64,000 nucleotides of DNA from Brasilonema angustatum HA4187-MV1 (GCA_019359695.1 JAHHGV010000024.1:1-64000), one strand, 5' to 3'; shown: positions 7,746 through 17,986, numbered from the stretch's first letter. Notes: generated by a model not told the origin, from the letters alone. Program-made: numbers and translations.

Positions 7746-10364
7746 ATGAAATACTTAAATTATACTCTAAATTATTTAAAAAGAAATTATCGAGCTTTAT
7801 CGAAATTAATATTTATAACATTACCGATATTAATATTTATAAAATTACCTATATTAACAATTGAATATTTCGGTTATTTTATAATAATACTGATTAAACC
7901 TTTTGTCGATTACTTAATTTGTTTAAGAGTTCAATTGATTATCGCTTTAGCTATTTACCTAATTTTTACAAATTTGGATCAAACAATAGAGGTTTATCAA
8001 TCACTTATTTTAGATGACAAGGGACAAAAAGCGTCTCACTACGCATATATAACCACAATTTTTGTGTCTATATTGACATTTTTTATGTGGTATACTTCCT
8101 ACCTGATAAAAATAAATGTATATGATGTAAATACTAAAAATAAGAATACATCATATTCAAAAGAAACTGAAAAGAAGGAGAATAGTGAAACAAAGTTTAT
8201 TCAATGGTTCAAAAAGAACATATTCTATTCAAACAAATTTGAAACGGACAAGAAAAATAAAAATATTGTTCTATGGATAAAAGAGAAGATAGCTTTTATT
8301 CAAAATCAAATTAAAAAAGCAATAAATTTTTTGGAAAAACCATTTGTACATGTCTTTAATTTATTAGTTCTAACACTGTTAGGAATGATTCCAATTGCTA
8401 GTCTTGCTACGGGTCTTTATAACGGATATAAGGAGCTTTATAAAGCATCTACGGATTCTTCTAACGTTTCTAATCAAGACAACTATGAAAAAGCATCTGT
8501 TTTTTTAAAAAGTTGGTCAGATGGAATTAATGTCGTTTTATTCCTTGTTCTCGTTTCTTTTGTTGTTGCTAATATCATATATCTACTTAAGTTCAAAAAT
8601 AAAGATTGGTTTAGTTTAAAAAATCCTATCTTCTTACAACTTGAAGTACTATTTTTTAACTTGTCTCACTTGACTTTGAATCTATTTTCATTGCCTTTAA
8701 TAGCTGATACGAGTTCAAAGTACTCTAAGGGAGTAAAAACTCTTATTCTTGTTTCAGTATTACTTACAATCTTTTCTTTTTATTATGAATACGAGCAAAA
8801 ACGAAAGATTGAAATATCGACAGTCGAGCAAAATACATACTCGAAAAAGTACTTTATTTATTTTAAAAATTTAATATACTTAGTACTGACAGTTTCTTTA
8901 CCTTTTATCTTTTTGAACTTAAATATCCCTTTCTCATCCAGTTGGATTGGGATGATTAGTGTATTGTCTATTGGATTTACTGCACTTTTGATTCTCTTTA
9001 CAACTATTTATATTTGGGGTCATAATACTAATATACCTCTTCTGACTATTTTATTTGGATTGGTTATTATTTTCAGCTTATTTAACATTAATGATAATCA
9101 TCATTTAAAAAATTTACCGTGGATGTCGAAGTACTCACTTCACCCTTTAGAAGATAATTTTAATACATGGCTTAAAAAGAAACCAGGTATTTATAAATAT
9201 AATAAAGATAATCCTTATACTGTTTATATTGTTTCTGCTCAAGGTGGTGGGATCTATGCAGCCTACTATACAGCAAGAGCTTTAGCAATCTTGAGTGAAA
9301 AAGTTCCTAATTTTCCCCAGCATCTTTTTGCTATAAGTAGTGTTTCTGGCGGTAGCTTGGGAGCATCAGTCTATTCGAGTTTGATAAAGGAAACTCATGG
9401 TGAATATAAGGGATTAAGTAATAAAGTTAATAAATATTTTAATCATGATTTCCTCTCTCCCTTATACACATTTGGTATGTTTCCTGATATGATTCAGGGG
9501 TTTTTACCCACGGGTATCAATGATTGGGATCGGGCAAAGGGGCTAGAATATGCCTTTGAAAAAGCCTGGTCTTATAAAAATAGTAAAAATAATAATCCCT
9601 TTAAGAACTCTTTTTACGAACATTGGGATCCTACTAAAATAGCTCCTGCCCTAGTGTTCAATACAACAGTAGTTGAAACAGGTAAAAGGTTGGTAATAAG
9701 TCCTTTTAAACAAAAAGATCTCGACGTCCTTGAAAATGTAAACTTAAGCTTGAGTACAGCTATTGGACTTAGCGCTAGATTTCCCTTTATCACCCCGGTA
9801 GCTTGGTATCATGAAAGTAAGGGTAAAAACAAATACACTAAACATTTAGTTGATGGTGGTTATTTTGATAATTCAGGGATTTTCACAGCCTTAGATATTG
9901 GTCAAACTTTGGATAAAAGTGAAAAGATTAAAGAGAATAATATTAATTTTCAAATTATTTACTTAGCGATTGGTAGTCAATCGGAAAACAATACGATTGA
10001 TAATCAACAAGGGTTGACATCGTTTAATGAAATTTCTTCACCGCTTCAAGCTTTTATTAATGCTAGGCTAGAAAGTGATTTTACTGCTATTGATATGTCT
10101 AAATTCATTATCTCTAGTGATAGTAAAATTCGATCAAAGGATAAATCAAAGCCAAAAGTCAAAACTTTGATACTTGAAGCCGAAAATAATAGTATCAAGC
10201 TTCCGCTTACCTGGAATATTTCTGAGAAATCAAAAAATGACATTAATAAATATATTCCAGATCCAAGCAATTGTGAAGATAAAAATACGAAAGATTTTAT
10301 ACGTAATAATTGTAGTACTTTTAAATCAATTAAGGACGATTTGATTAAGAACGATGATATTTAA
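7746..10364 (+). CDS. Polytopic membrane protein with C-terminal patatin-like phospholipase domain
   Basis: 872 residues. Roughly residues 1-450 hold about nine or ten predicted membrane segments with a Lys-rich cytosolic loop (about 130-195). The rest is a patatin-like acyl hydrolase: oxyanion GGG at 500-502 in SAQGGGIYAAYY, nucleophile Ser534 in SSVSGGSLGAS, and catalytic Asp703 in LVDGGYFDNSG. It should cleave membrane lipids from within the membrane. The downstream CHAT gene starts 22 nt after its stop, so the two are probably cotranscribed. The gene is strikingly AT-rich with Lys/Asn/Ile-rich codon use unlike its neighbours, and I see no HIP1 octamer in it, both signs of horizontal transfer. 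Patatin domains are known effectors in antiphage systems such as CBASS; a defence role here is inference. Confidence 0.88.
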   Translation: MKYLNYTLNYLKRNYRALSKLIFITLPILIFIKLPILTIEYFGYFIIILIKPFVDYLICLRVQLIIALAIYLIFTNLDQTIEVYQSLILDDKGQKASHYAYITTIFVSILTFFMWYTSYLIKINVYDVNTKNKNTSYSKETEKKENSETKFIQWFKKNIFYSNKFETDKKNKNIVLWIKEKIAFIQNQIKKAINFLEKPFVHVFNLLVLTLLGMIPIASLATGLYNGYKELYKASTDSSNVSNQDNYEKASVFLKSWSDGINVVLFLVLVSFVVANIIYLLKFKNKDWFSLKNPIFLQLEVLFFNLSHLTLNLFSLPLIADTSSKYSKGVKTLILVSVLLTIFSFYYEYEQKRKIEISTVEQNTYSKKYFIYFKNLIYLVLTVSLPFIFLNLNIPFSSSWIGMISVLSIGFTALLILFTTIYIWGHNTNIPLLTILFGLVIIFSLFNINDNHHLKNLPWMSKYSLHPLEDNFNTWLKKKPGIYKYNKDNPYTVYIVSAQGGGIYAAYYTARALAILSEKVPNFPQHLFAISSVSGGSLGASVYSSLIKETHGEYKGLSNKVNKYFNHDFLSPLYTFGMFPDMIQGFLPTGINDWDRAKGLEYAFEKAWSYKNSKNNNPFKNSFYEHWDPTKIAPALVFNTTVVETGKRLVISPFKQKDLDVLENVNLSLSTAIGLSARFPFITPVAWYHESKGKNKYTKHLVDGGYFDNSGIFTALDIGQTLDKSEKIKENNINFQIIYLAIGSQSENNTIDNQQGLTSFNEISSPLQAFINARLESDFTAIDMSKFIISSDSKIRSKDKSKPKVKTLILEAENNSIKLPLTWNISEKSKNDINKYIPDPSNCEDKNTKDFIRNNCSTFKSIKDDLIKNDDI

Positions 10365-10386
10365 TTAAAAAACCTTATTTAAACCT

Positions 10387-12663
10387 ATGCCAGCAGATTA
10401 CTCGAAGCAAAATCTTAAAGGACGAGATTTTAAAAGTCAAAATCTCAGAGGAGCTAATTTCAAGGGTGCTATTCTAAAAGGGGCTAATTTCAAAGCACAA
10501 GACTTAACGGACGCTGACTTTAGTTATGCAAAAATTTATAGTGCTGATTTTACTGATGCTAATTTAACAAAAGCTAATTTTAGCCATGCAAAAGCTGGAT
10601 TGCGAAGGCGATGGGCTATTTTCTTAGTGTTTATTTCGTGGACGCTTATAAGTCTATCAGGATTTTTTTCAGCAGGATCTGGTACTTTGGTCGCAATGCT
10701 AGTATTTAGCAAAGATACAAACTCTCAGCTAATGTATCAAGTTGGAGGGTTGAGTATTATATTTATGATAGGTATATTCTTTTTGTTTACAATTTACCAA
10801 GGAATATTAGTGGGTATGGGAGCTTTCGTTGGATCTGGAGCCTTAACTGTACCCTTAGCTGTACCCTTTGTTCTTCAAAACGGAGACGTCGATGCTTTAG
10901 CCTTGACCTTAGCTGGAGCCTTAGGCTTAGTTTTAGCCCTAGTTGAAGTCTTAAGTGGAGTCGGAGTTTTAGTTGCAACAAGAGGAAAAGTTTTAGTTGT
11001 AACCGCAGTCGTAATTGGAACTGTAATCGGAGCTAAAGTCGGATTTTTCCTTGGAAACAAAGTTGCACACAACGGGGTCAAAGCGGAATTTTACGTTTTA
11101 CCCATAGCCGTAGTTTTAGCCACAGCAGCAATAATATTATTAAGCACATATATAATTAGACGTGGATTTAAGGGAGACCCCAAGCACGTCTTGATTTGCG
11201 ACATTGCAGTTGCTTTTGCAACTTTAAAAGGAACAAGTTTCTGTAGTGCCAATTTAACGGATGCTAATTTTACATCTGCTACTCTCGGAAATACGGATTT
11301 TAGCAAAGCGAATTTGACTCGTACAAGCTTTTATAAAGCCAATAAATTACACAGAGTTCATTCTAGTTCTAGCTATCTACAAATTACACAGGTACGTGAT
11401 TGTTTAGTAACTGGACATGGTTATTGTAAAAAATTTGATCGCTTAGACCTACGTGGAGTTAACTTTAAAGGTACTAATTTAACAGACGCTAGTTTCATCA
11501 GCGCCGACTTAAGCTTTGCAAATTTACAAGATGCGGATTTATCCAGAGCCAAGCTAGTACAAGCGCAGTTAGATGGTACTGATTTTACAGGTGCTACTCT
11601 TACAGGAGCTTACATTCAAGACTGGGGCATTACTAGAGATACCAAATTTGATGGGGCGCGGTGTGAGTACGTTTATATGCGGTTTCCCACAAAAGAGAAT
11701 CCTGACCCTTGTCGTAAACCGGATAATCGAGAAGAAGTTTTTGCCGATGGGGAGTTTGGCGATTTTATCAAGCCGATTTTTGATACTCTAGACCTTTACC
11801 ATAGCCAAAGTATTGACCCCCGTGCTATTGCCATTTCATTTAACCAGTTAGCTGAAAATCATCCTGATGCTGAGTTGAGAATTGTCGGCATGGAGATGCG
11901 GGGTGAAGATAAGTTTTTACTTCGTGCTAAGACTGCTCTAGATGCTGATAAGTCTGAACTTAGTGCGGAATATTTTGACATTTACAATCAACTTAAGGGG
12001 TTGTCAGAGCAAGAAATCAGATTGCTGTTACAAGAGCAAGGTAGCGAAATACATGATTTGAAAAAATCAGTACAATCGATACTTCAAAGCTCGAATTCTT
12101 ACACAAGAAAAACGATTTTGATTCTAACGGCTAATCCCAAAAGCACTACGTCTTTACGATTGGATGAAGAGGTACGAGAAATTGATGCTGGATTAAAAAG
12201 AGCAAAAAGAAGAGAGGAGTTTAACTTAGAACAACGTTGGGCTGTGCGTGTGCGAGATGTATCTCAAGCATTATTAGACTTCGAGCCCCAAATTGTTCAT
12301 TTCAGTGGACATGGTTCTAAAGATGATGGTTTGGCGTTTGAAAATCAAACTGGAGATGCACAGTTAGTAAATACAGAAGCTCTAGCAGAATTGTTCAAGT
12401 TGTTTACTGCTCACACTGAATGCGTTTTGCTCAATGCGTGTTATTCATCGGTACAAGCAGATGCAATTGTCCAACATATTCCCTACGTTATTGGAATGAA
12501 CAAAGAGATTGGTGATCAAGCTAGTATTGAATTTGCCATCGGTTTTTACACTGCATTAGGGGCGGGAAAATCAATTGAGTTCTCATACCAATTTGGGTGT
12601 AATGCTATTCGGCTTGCAGGAATTCCAGAACACTTAACACCTGTATTAAAGAAAAAACAGTAA
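10387..12663 (+). CDS. Pentapeptide repeat / membrane / pentapeptide repeat / CHAT protease protein
   Basis: 758 residues. Order: pentapeptide repeats (~8-70), about six hydrophobic segments (~75-265, including a long Leu/Val/Ala/Gly-rich stretch), pentapeptide repeats (~280-325 and 355-425), a charged linker (~440-565), and a C-terminal CHAT domain (~575-745) starting ILILTANPKSTTSLRLDEEV. The caspase-like dyad is intact: His642 in HFSGHGSKDDG and Cys685 in LLNACYSS. CHAT domains are proteases of the caspase/separase clan. The membrane segments place it with the patatin protein encoded 22 nt upstream. I infer that one protein senses or cleaves and the other attacks lipid, but the order of action cannot be read from sequence. 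No HIP1 octamer was found in this gene either. Confidence 0.88.
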   Translation: MPADYSKQNLKGRDFKSQNLRGANFKGAILKGANFKAQDLTDADFSYAKIYSADFTDANLTKANFSHAKAGLRRRWAIFLVFISWTLISLSGFFSAGSGTLVAMLVFSKDTNSQLMYQVGGLSIIFMIGIFFLFTIYQGILVGMGAFVGSGALTVPLAVPFVLQNGDVDALALTLAGALGLVLALVEVLSGVGVLVATRGKVLVVTAVVIGTVIGAKVGFFLGNKVAHNGVKAEFYVLPIAVVLATAAIILLSTYIIRRGFKGDPKHVLICDIAVAFATLKGTSFCSANLTDANFTSATLGNTDFSKANLTRTSFYKANKLHRVHSSSSYLQITQVRDCLVTGHGYCKKFDRLDLRGVNFKGTNLTDASFISADLSFANLQDADLSRAKLVQAQLDGTDFTGATLTGAYIQDWGITRDTKFDGARCEYVYMRFPTKENPDPCRKPDNREEVFADGEFGDFIKPIFDTLDLYHSQSIDPRAIAISFNQLAENHPDAELRIVGMEMRGEDKFLLRAKTALDADKSELSAEYFDIYNQLKGLSEQEIRLLLQEQGSEIHDLKKSVQSILQSSNSYTRKTILILTANPKSTTSLRLDEEVREIDAGLKRAKRREEFNLEQRWAVRVRDVSQALLDFEPQIVHFSGHGSKDDGLAFENQTGDAQLVNTEALAELFKLFTAHTECVLLNACYSSVQADAIVQHIPYVIGMNKEIGDQASIEFAIGFYTALGAGKSIEFSYQFGCNAIRLAGIPEHLTPVLKKKQ

Positions 12664-12692
12664 ACTCAAAGCACGTTTGAATTTTGAATTCC

Positions 12693-14303
12693 CTAACATG
12701 GAGGCCTGTTTGGGTTTGAATAAATCATCTGCAAAATCTTGGGCGGTTGTTCACCAATGTGAAAAGCACGGACTCGTTCCTCAATCACTCTATCTGCATT
12801 CGTCACCCGCGCAAATTGCCTTTTGTGTTCTGCCCAAGATTCTACAAGCGTTGTTTCTACAAAGCGACTAGGATCAGACAAATCTTGATACAAGCCCCAC
12901 TGCAGTGCACCATCACGCCGGCGAATTTGGCTAAATGCTTGCATCACCTTGGAAAATTCTTCAGCGTTTGCTAGGTCAATGCGATACTCTAAAGTAATCA
13001 AAACAGGACCATCATTTGGGCAAGGTTCAAAAGCAATGCGTGGTTGATCCCAATGCAGGGACGCTTGTAAGTCCAATTTTTCAGCACAGCGAAGACGATA
13101 ACGCTTTGTCAGCAGGACACACACAATTAATCCTACAGCAGCACTGGTAAGGGCAGTTGAGATACTTGTATGTTGAGCCAAAGTACCCCACAAAAGACTG
13201 CCCAACACCATTCCTCCTTGGAACACAAGCAATTGTACAGATAAAGCTCTAGCACGCACCCAGCTTGGAACTGATGTTTGGGCTGTGACAGTCAGACTAA
13301 CCATAACGCACAGGGACGAAATGCCCACCAGCAGCATTACTACCCACACCAGTGGTACAATCCGGAAATATGCTAGCGCTAGCATCATCGCAGCCATCAC
13401 TAAGGATGCGATCGCCACCAGGCTGTCGATTGAAAATTTCTCTCGTGCTTTGGGTAAAAGAAACGCTCCTCCTAAGCCGCCAATGCCCCAAAAGCCAAGA
13501 ACGACACCATATCCAAACGCATCCAGCCCCAACTCTTTGCGCCCCAGCAGTGGTAGTAGGGCAAACAAGGCGCTGGCAAAGAAAATGTAGGCTATTGTTC
13601 TAATCAGTACAGATTGGAAGACTGGGGCGTAGCGGATGTAACGTACCCCTGCTTGCATAGCTCCCACAAACCGTTCTGTGGGTAAGGCACTCTTTTCATG
13701 CGTACGTTCCCAACGAGCAATCACGAAGATCACGCTCACAAATGAGGCAGCATTTAGCAGGAAAACAACACCTGTTCCTGCTGTGGCGATGACAATCCCT
13801 GCTACGGCTGGACCAATTGAGCGAGATAAATTAACAACAATACCACTGAGAGTGACAGCTTGCGGCAGTTCTTCTTTCGATACGAGTTGGGGTGTGACAG
13901 CTTGCCAAACAGGCATATTCATCGAACTGCCTATACTCAGGGCAAACGTCAGCCCTAAGAGTATCCACGGAGTTGTAATGTGAGCTACTGTCAGCACACC
14001 CAACAAAGCAGCTACGATTAACATCCAACCCTGTGTCCACAGCAGCATCTTGCGACGATCAACAACGTCGGCGATCGCTCCTGCTGGTAAAGCCAGCAAG
14101 AAAAACGGCAAGCTAGACGCCGCCTGCATCAGCGCCACTAATAGCGGTGAATTGGGTGCAAGAGTTGTCATTAACCATGATGCGCCGACATCGTGCATCC
14201 AAGTCCCAATGCTTGACACCGCTGATGCTACCCACAAGGCACGAAACACCGGCTGACGCAAAGGAGTCCACATGGAAAGAGCAACTGCTGATGGTGATGT
14301 CAT
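12693..14303 (-). CDS. MFS transporter with C-terminal monooxygenase-like domain (MFS_3 / PF05977 type)
   Basis: 536 residues: about 11-12 membrane helices (1-~400) starting at TPLRQPVFRALWVASAVSSI, with the cytoplasmic VVDRRK loop typical of the superfamily, then a soluble ~110-residue tail (LEYRIDLANAEEFSKVMQAF...ETTLVESWAEHKRQF) resembling the antibiotic-biosynthesis-monooxygenase fold. That combination is typical of the MFS_3 family, which includes enterobactin-exporter-like proteins. The substrate is unknown; efflux of a small molecule is the usual role. It converges with the CHAT gene (30-bp gap). Confidence 0.85.
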   Translation of the reverse strand: MTSPSAVALSMWTPLRQPVFRALWVASAVSSIGTWMHDVGASWLMTTLAPNSPLLVALMQAASSLPFFLLALPAGAIADVVDRRKMLLWTQGWMLIVAALLGVLTVAHITTPWILLGLTFALSIGSSMNMPVWQAVTPQLVSKEELPQAVTLSGIVVNLSRSIGPAVAGIVIATAGTGVVFLLNAASFVSVIFVIARWERTHEKSALPTERFVGAMQAGVRYIRYAPVFQSVLIRTIAYIFFASALFALLPLLGRKELGLDAFGYGVVLGFWGIGGLGGAFLLPKAREKFSIDSLVAIASLVMAAMMLALAYFRIVPLVWVVMLLVGISSLCVMVSLTVTAQTSVPSWVRARALSVQLLVFQGGMVLGSLLWGTLAQHTSISTALTSAAVGLIVCVLLTKRYRLRCAEKLDLQASLHWDQPRIAFEPCPNDGPVLITLEYRIDLANAEEFSKVMQAFSQIRRRDGALQWGLYQDLSDPSRFVETTLVESWAEHKRQFARVTNADRVIEERVRAFHIGEQPPKILQMIYSNPNRPPC

Positions 14304-14505
14304 GGGGAGATCCTGGAGTAGGGTGGAGTGAAGTAGCTACGGGGTTTTTCCAAAACCCCTCTGGGCATATACGGGCGATCGCTCGTGTGGCATGACTTGA
14401 TAGAACTATCTACCACAAATCGACGATCTGTAATTGGACTGTACCAGATTTCATGGTCTGGTTTACCTTGCCGTTTAAAGTAAGCTATTCGAGAGTCAAC
14501 AAACT

Positions 14506-14578
14506 AGGGGTGTAAGGGTGTAAGGGGAGCCAGTGCGTTGGGCGGGTTTCCCTTACACCCTCATACCCCTACACCCCT
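14506..14578. repeat. Palindromic dispersed repeat (GGGTGTAAGGG family)
   Basis: AGGGGTGTAAGGGTGTAAGG on the left pairs with CCCTTACACCCTCATACCCC on the right, enclosing GAGCCAGTGCGTTGGGCGGG, a motif that recurs at about 37965 and 63445. It is intergenic between the MFS and esterase genes. Confidence 0.75.
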
Positions 14579-14592
14579 TTCTTGGTCAGTAC

Positions 14593-15567
14593 TTAAGGCA
14601 GACTGTGACGTTCAAAAAAGTTCCAAATCATCTGACTGGCGTTAAAGCCAAGCTTATTGTTGAACTTATTGAGGCTAGCATCATCAGAAGTGCCACCAGG
14701 CCAAGCATGTCCACCACCTACAACAGTTGCAAGAAAAACTTCTGAGCCATCTTTACAACCTGAGTAGCGAGAGATTTTGACTTTATAGGGGGCGCGTGGA
14801 TTAGCACCGGGAAGCAGTCGCACTGGAGCCGATCCACCGCAGCGATCGCGCGATCGCCAAAAGTTAATTGTTGCGGGGACGGAAATCAGCGCTCCTCGCT
14901 CTTGGGAGTCGTGATCGCCTTGATATTGTACGGAGCGATCATTTGTACCGTTGATCATTAGTATTGATACGGCTGCCCGTGGCTGACAAAGAGGTTTAAG
15001 TCGCACTGGCATCGCACCTGCTACTGATGCAAAAGCAGCAATTTTATTAGGGAATTTACAAGCCAAGGCTTGGGCTAGAATTGCTCCTTTGGAAAAGCCA
15101 GTCACATAAATTTTCTCGCTGTCAATATTTCTTGTTTGTTGTATGCGCTTAATCAATGCTGAAACAAATGAAAGATCATCCACACCCGTTTGAGAATTAG
15201 CTCGCAAGCTCCATTCTTGGTTAATTCCATCTGGATAAGCAACAATAAACCCTTTTTGCTCAGCTAAAGTATTGAAGCGAGAAACATGAGCAATTGAATG
15301 ACCACTACCACCATGTCCGTGAAACACTAAAACTAATGGCATCGGACGACGAGAATTATAAGATTTTGGGGTGTAAAGATAGTAGGTACGCGATCGCCCT
15401 TGATTGCTTATTTGCTGGTCGTTGCCACCGTAAGCGATTTTTTTGCTAGATATGGTTTTTTCTTGTGCTTGAATGATTCGGCAATCTGTTACCAAGAACG
15501 TTGAGAGCAGGCAAACAAGAATGTGAAAAAATCGGGAATTCAAATTACTCTTCACTGTCAATATCAT
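14593..15567 (-). CDS. Secreted PHB-depolymerase/feruloyl-esterase-like alpha/beta hydrolase (LpqC type)
   Basis: 324 residues. A signal peptide is clear (RFFHILVCLLSTFLVT, likely cut near QAQ-E at ~36). The mature part has the depolymerase pattern: oxyanion region LVLVFHGHGGSG (79-90), nucleophile Ser159 in VTGFSKGA, Asp210 in MINGTNDRSVQY, His287 in GGGHAWPGG. Family members hydrolyse ester bonds of polyhydroxyalkanoates, feruloyl sugars or other exported esters; the natural substrate here cannot be told. The Cys29 region does not fit a lipobox (Asp before Cys), so it is likely periplasmic or secreted and not a lipoprotein. Confidence 0.83.
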   Translation of the reverse strand: MILTVKSNLNSRFFHILVCLLSTFLVTDCRIIQAQEKTISSKKIAYGGNDQQISNQGRSRTYYLYTPKSYNSRRPMPLVLVFHGHGGSGHSIAHVSRFNTLAEQKGFIVAYPDGINQEWSLRANSQTGVDDLSFVSALIKRIQQTRNIDSEKIYVTGFSKGAILAQALACKFPNKIAAFASVAGAMPVRLKPLCQPRAAVSILMINGTNDRSVQYQGDHDSQERGALISVPATINFWRSRDRCGGSAPVRLLPGANPRAPYKVKISRYSGCKDGSEVFLATVVGGGHAWPGGTSDDASLNKFNNKLGFNASQMIWNFFERHSLP

Positions 15568-15721
15568 TAAATCTGTTGATTTTTTTATAAGCGTTCAGCC
15601 GTCACCACTTAGTGTTCAGCTTGCCTTGCCGAAAGACCGACAAATCATGCTTGCTGATGAGTCAAAGCTAGTAGCTGAATACTTACAAATAAACACTTTT
15701 TGAATTAGGCAGTTCACAGAT

Positions 15722-16429
15722 CTACCTATTAAACAAAAAAGTGGTTAAATATTCTAAAATACGCAATCCTCTAAGAGAACCAGAAACGAGGCGAGTTGCA
15801 GCAATTGGTTGTCTGAGGAGTCCCATTGCTAAAGGAAATGCCTGCAAAGAACCATCAGAGTGAAATGCATTGCTGAGGTTAGGAATATTGTGATGTGCAT
15901 CGTCGCTGATAACTCGCAGCATTGATACAGCAATTCCTAACTCACTCAAAAATTCTAATACTAAAAATCCCTCCATGTCTACAACGTCAGCACCATATGT
16001 TTGACCTAATTGAAATTTTTCACTTGCAGAATAAATCAGGCGATCGCTTGTCAAACCAATACCTGTAAAAACTCTATCTTGTAATTTATTTTGGACTATC
16101 TCCGTTAACGAGCGATCGCACAAAAGTTCAGCAGCATTTTTCTTTTCTTCTGCACCAGGATAAATGCAACTTCGATACACTACAGCCTTGCCAACACTAT
16201 ATTTAGTTGACAAACTTCCACATAACCCAATCAACAAAACTCTCGGTTGCGGATGATGAGAAAGGTGTCCAGCTTGTAACCATTGTTCTAAATGTTTGGT
16301 TAGTCCTGAAGAACCCATAGGAATGGGAAAAACAGGCGGTGTCGCAACTGCAAGGCGATTTAATCCTTTGCAAACAGCTTTGTACTCTGATCCAGTAACA
16401 ACTAAAATGGCATCCACAAGCATTGTCAT
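15722..16429 (-). CDS. Phosphorylase-superfamily nucleosidase (MTA/SAH nucleosidase-like)
   Basis: 235 residues of the PNP_UDP_1 fold: GLCGSLSTKYSVGKAVVY, GADVVDMEGF (purine and ribose binding Met-Glu) and VISDDAHHNIPNL (catalytic Asp). Such enzymes remove purine bases from methylthioadenosine, S-adenosylhomocysteine or related nucleosides. It lies 30 nt downstream of pdxA on the same strand, so it is probably cotranscribed with it. The substrate is unresolved; a hopanoid-associated or futalosine-type phosphorylase is possible. Confidence 0.7.
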   Translation of the reverse strand: MTMLVDAILVVTGSEYKAVCKGLNRLAVATPPVFPIPMGSSGLTKHLEQWLQAGHLSHHPQPRVLLIGLCGSLSTKYSVGKAVVYRSCIYPGAEEKKNAAELLCDRSLTEIVQNKLQDRVFTGIGLTSDRLIYSASEKFQLGQTYGADVVDMEGFLVLEFLSELGIAVSMLRVISDDAHHNIPNLSNAFHSDGSLQAFPLAMGLLRQPIAATRLVSGSLRGLRILEYLTTFLFNR

Positions 16430-16459
16430 AATCTTTTGGCGCTATTGCGTATACTGCTA

Positions 16460-17551
16460 TTACAGTCTTGCTTTTCGCCTCTGGGATACTAACTGGGCTG
16501 CTAACAGAATTGCTGCTTTCATACTCGTAGCATCAGCAATTCCCTTACCCGCAATATCAAACGCCGTCCCGTGATCCGGTGAGGTACGAACAAAAGGAAG
16601 ACCTATAGAAGTATTAACTGCTCTGTCAAATGCCATCAACTTTACCGGTATTAAACCTTGGTCATGATACAGTGCAATGTAAGCATCTGCAGCTTGTGAC
16701 GGCTCAATGTTACCATACCAAGCTTGACCTGGTTTAACCCACATTGTATCTGGTGGAACCGGACCGTCTAATTGTAAATTCGGGCGGTTTTTGCGTTCTT
16801 GCTCAATCCAGGGAATTAACCAATCTTGTTCTTCGTGTCCAAGTTGTCCCTGTTCGCCGCTGTGGGGATTTAAACCAGCGATCGCAATTCTCGCTTTTTG
16901 TAAACCAAAATCTTTCTCCAAACACTCCACCAACAAGTCAAGTTTTTCTGTCATCAACTCTGGTGTTAGTACTTTTGGTACTTGACTTAATGGCACATGT
17001 GTGCAGGCAAGCAGAGTGCAAAGTGTCCAGTTAGTGTGGGGCGATCGCGCGACAAACAACATTCCCACACGTTTTGCGCCTGACTTTTGGGCCAAAAGTT
17101 CTGTTTGACCTGGATAATTATACCCTGCCGCCTTCCAGGCTGATTTGGCAATTGGACCTGTTACGATACCATCAAATTGATTGGCCAGTGTTTGGGCTAT
17201 GGCTGTTTCCATATAAGCAAAGCTAGCCGCACCACTTGCTGCATTACCCGTCCCGATGATAATTTCGTCCTGTGTGTGCTTGTCTAAGGGCACATCAAGA
17301 ATTGATAACTCTGCTGGATCTGCTAAAGGCTGAGAATTTTCGGCTAATTTTAGTTTCGTATAAATCTCTACTAAGAAATCTCGGCTACCCACGACCGTCA
17401 GATCACAACTTTTGCTAACTTCTGGATCGGCTAAAGCTTTTAAAATAACTTCTGGTCCAATTCCTGCTGGATCTCCCAGTGTTAATGCTAAGCGTGGGCG
17501 GCTTGGCACTGATGTTATATCTTTTTGATCTAATTTGTACATTGTTGGCAT
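16460..17551 (-). CDS. pdxA: 4-hydroxythreonine-4-phosphate dehydrogenase PdxA
   Basis: 363 residues from the chosen start. PdxA oxidises 4-phosphohydroxy-L-threonine in the DXP-dependent route to pyridoxal phosphate. Seen: [15 protein letters not shown] near the N-terminus, [13 protein letters not shown], a metal-binding His in HDQGLIPVK, and [15 protein letters not shown]. The frame is open 18 codons further upstream, but the ATG at 17551 is preceded by GAAGGA at a good distance and gives a normal-length protein, so it is preferred. First gene of a pair with the nucleosidase. Confidence 0.95.
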   Translation of the reverse strand: MPTMYKLDQKDITSVPSRPRLALTLGDPAGIGPEVILKALADPEVSKSCDLTVVGSRDFLVEIYTKLKLAENSQPLADPAELSILDVPLDKHTQDEIIIGTGNAASGAASFAYMETAIAQTLANQFDGIVTGPIAKSAWKAAGYNYPGQTELLAQKSGAKRVGMLFVARSPHTNWTLCTLLACTHVPLSQVPKVLTPELMTEKLDLLVECLEKDFGLQKARIAIAGLNPHSGEQGQLGHEEQDWLIPWIEQERKNRPNLQLDGPVPPDTMWVKPGQAWYGNIEPSQAADAYIALYHDQGLIPVKLMAFDRAVNTSIGLPFVRTSPDHGTAFDIAGKGIADATSMKAAILLAAQLVSQRRKARL

Positions 17552-17630
17552 ATTATTCCTTCTCAAGATACACTTCAACTTCGTAGAGAGCAGGAATTTG
17601 CTCAAAACAGACTTGTTTGGTCAGTAAACT

Positions 17631-17822
17631 AGGGGTGTAAGGGGGTAAGGGGGTAAGGGTGTAGGGGATCCCCATCAATGAATTGAGGTGCTACAGGCAC
17701 CTGTAGGATCTCCCGACTTGAGACATCTGGCGTGGGCTTGAGTCCTTCTGGGTTCGGCGGCGTGGCAACAAAGAAGATCCCCTCTTCCCCCTACACCCCT
17801 ACACCCCCACACCCCTACACCC
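17631..17822. repeat. Large imperfect inverted repeat upstream of pdxA
   Basis: AGGGGTGTAAGGGGGTAAGG...GGGGATC on the left is mirrored by GATCCCCTCTTCCCCC...ACACCCCTACACCC on the right. The interior contains a small perfect palindrome CTACAGGCACCTGTAG. Same GGGTGTAAGGG family as at 14506; no coding potential. Confidence 0.75.
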
Positions 17823-17986
17823 AGGAGCGAAGCGATAAAAAAATATTCAATCGGAGGGAGACAAGGAGGACGACTTGAGATATCGGCAACTTTACAATGT
17901 TTCACACAAGTCTAATACTATGGCAGCTCTTTCAGGCTCTGGTAAACTTAACTTAATTAAACAATTTGCAAAGGAGAATTAGAACA

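Noticed and set aside
14593-15567. Lipobox in the esterase signal peptide
   Set aside because: The residue before Cys29 is Asp, which does not fit a lipobox; a normal signal peptidase site near QAQ-E is better.
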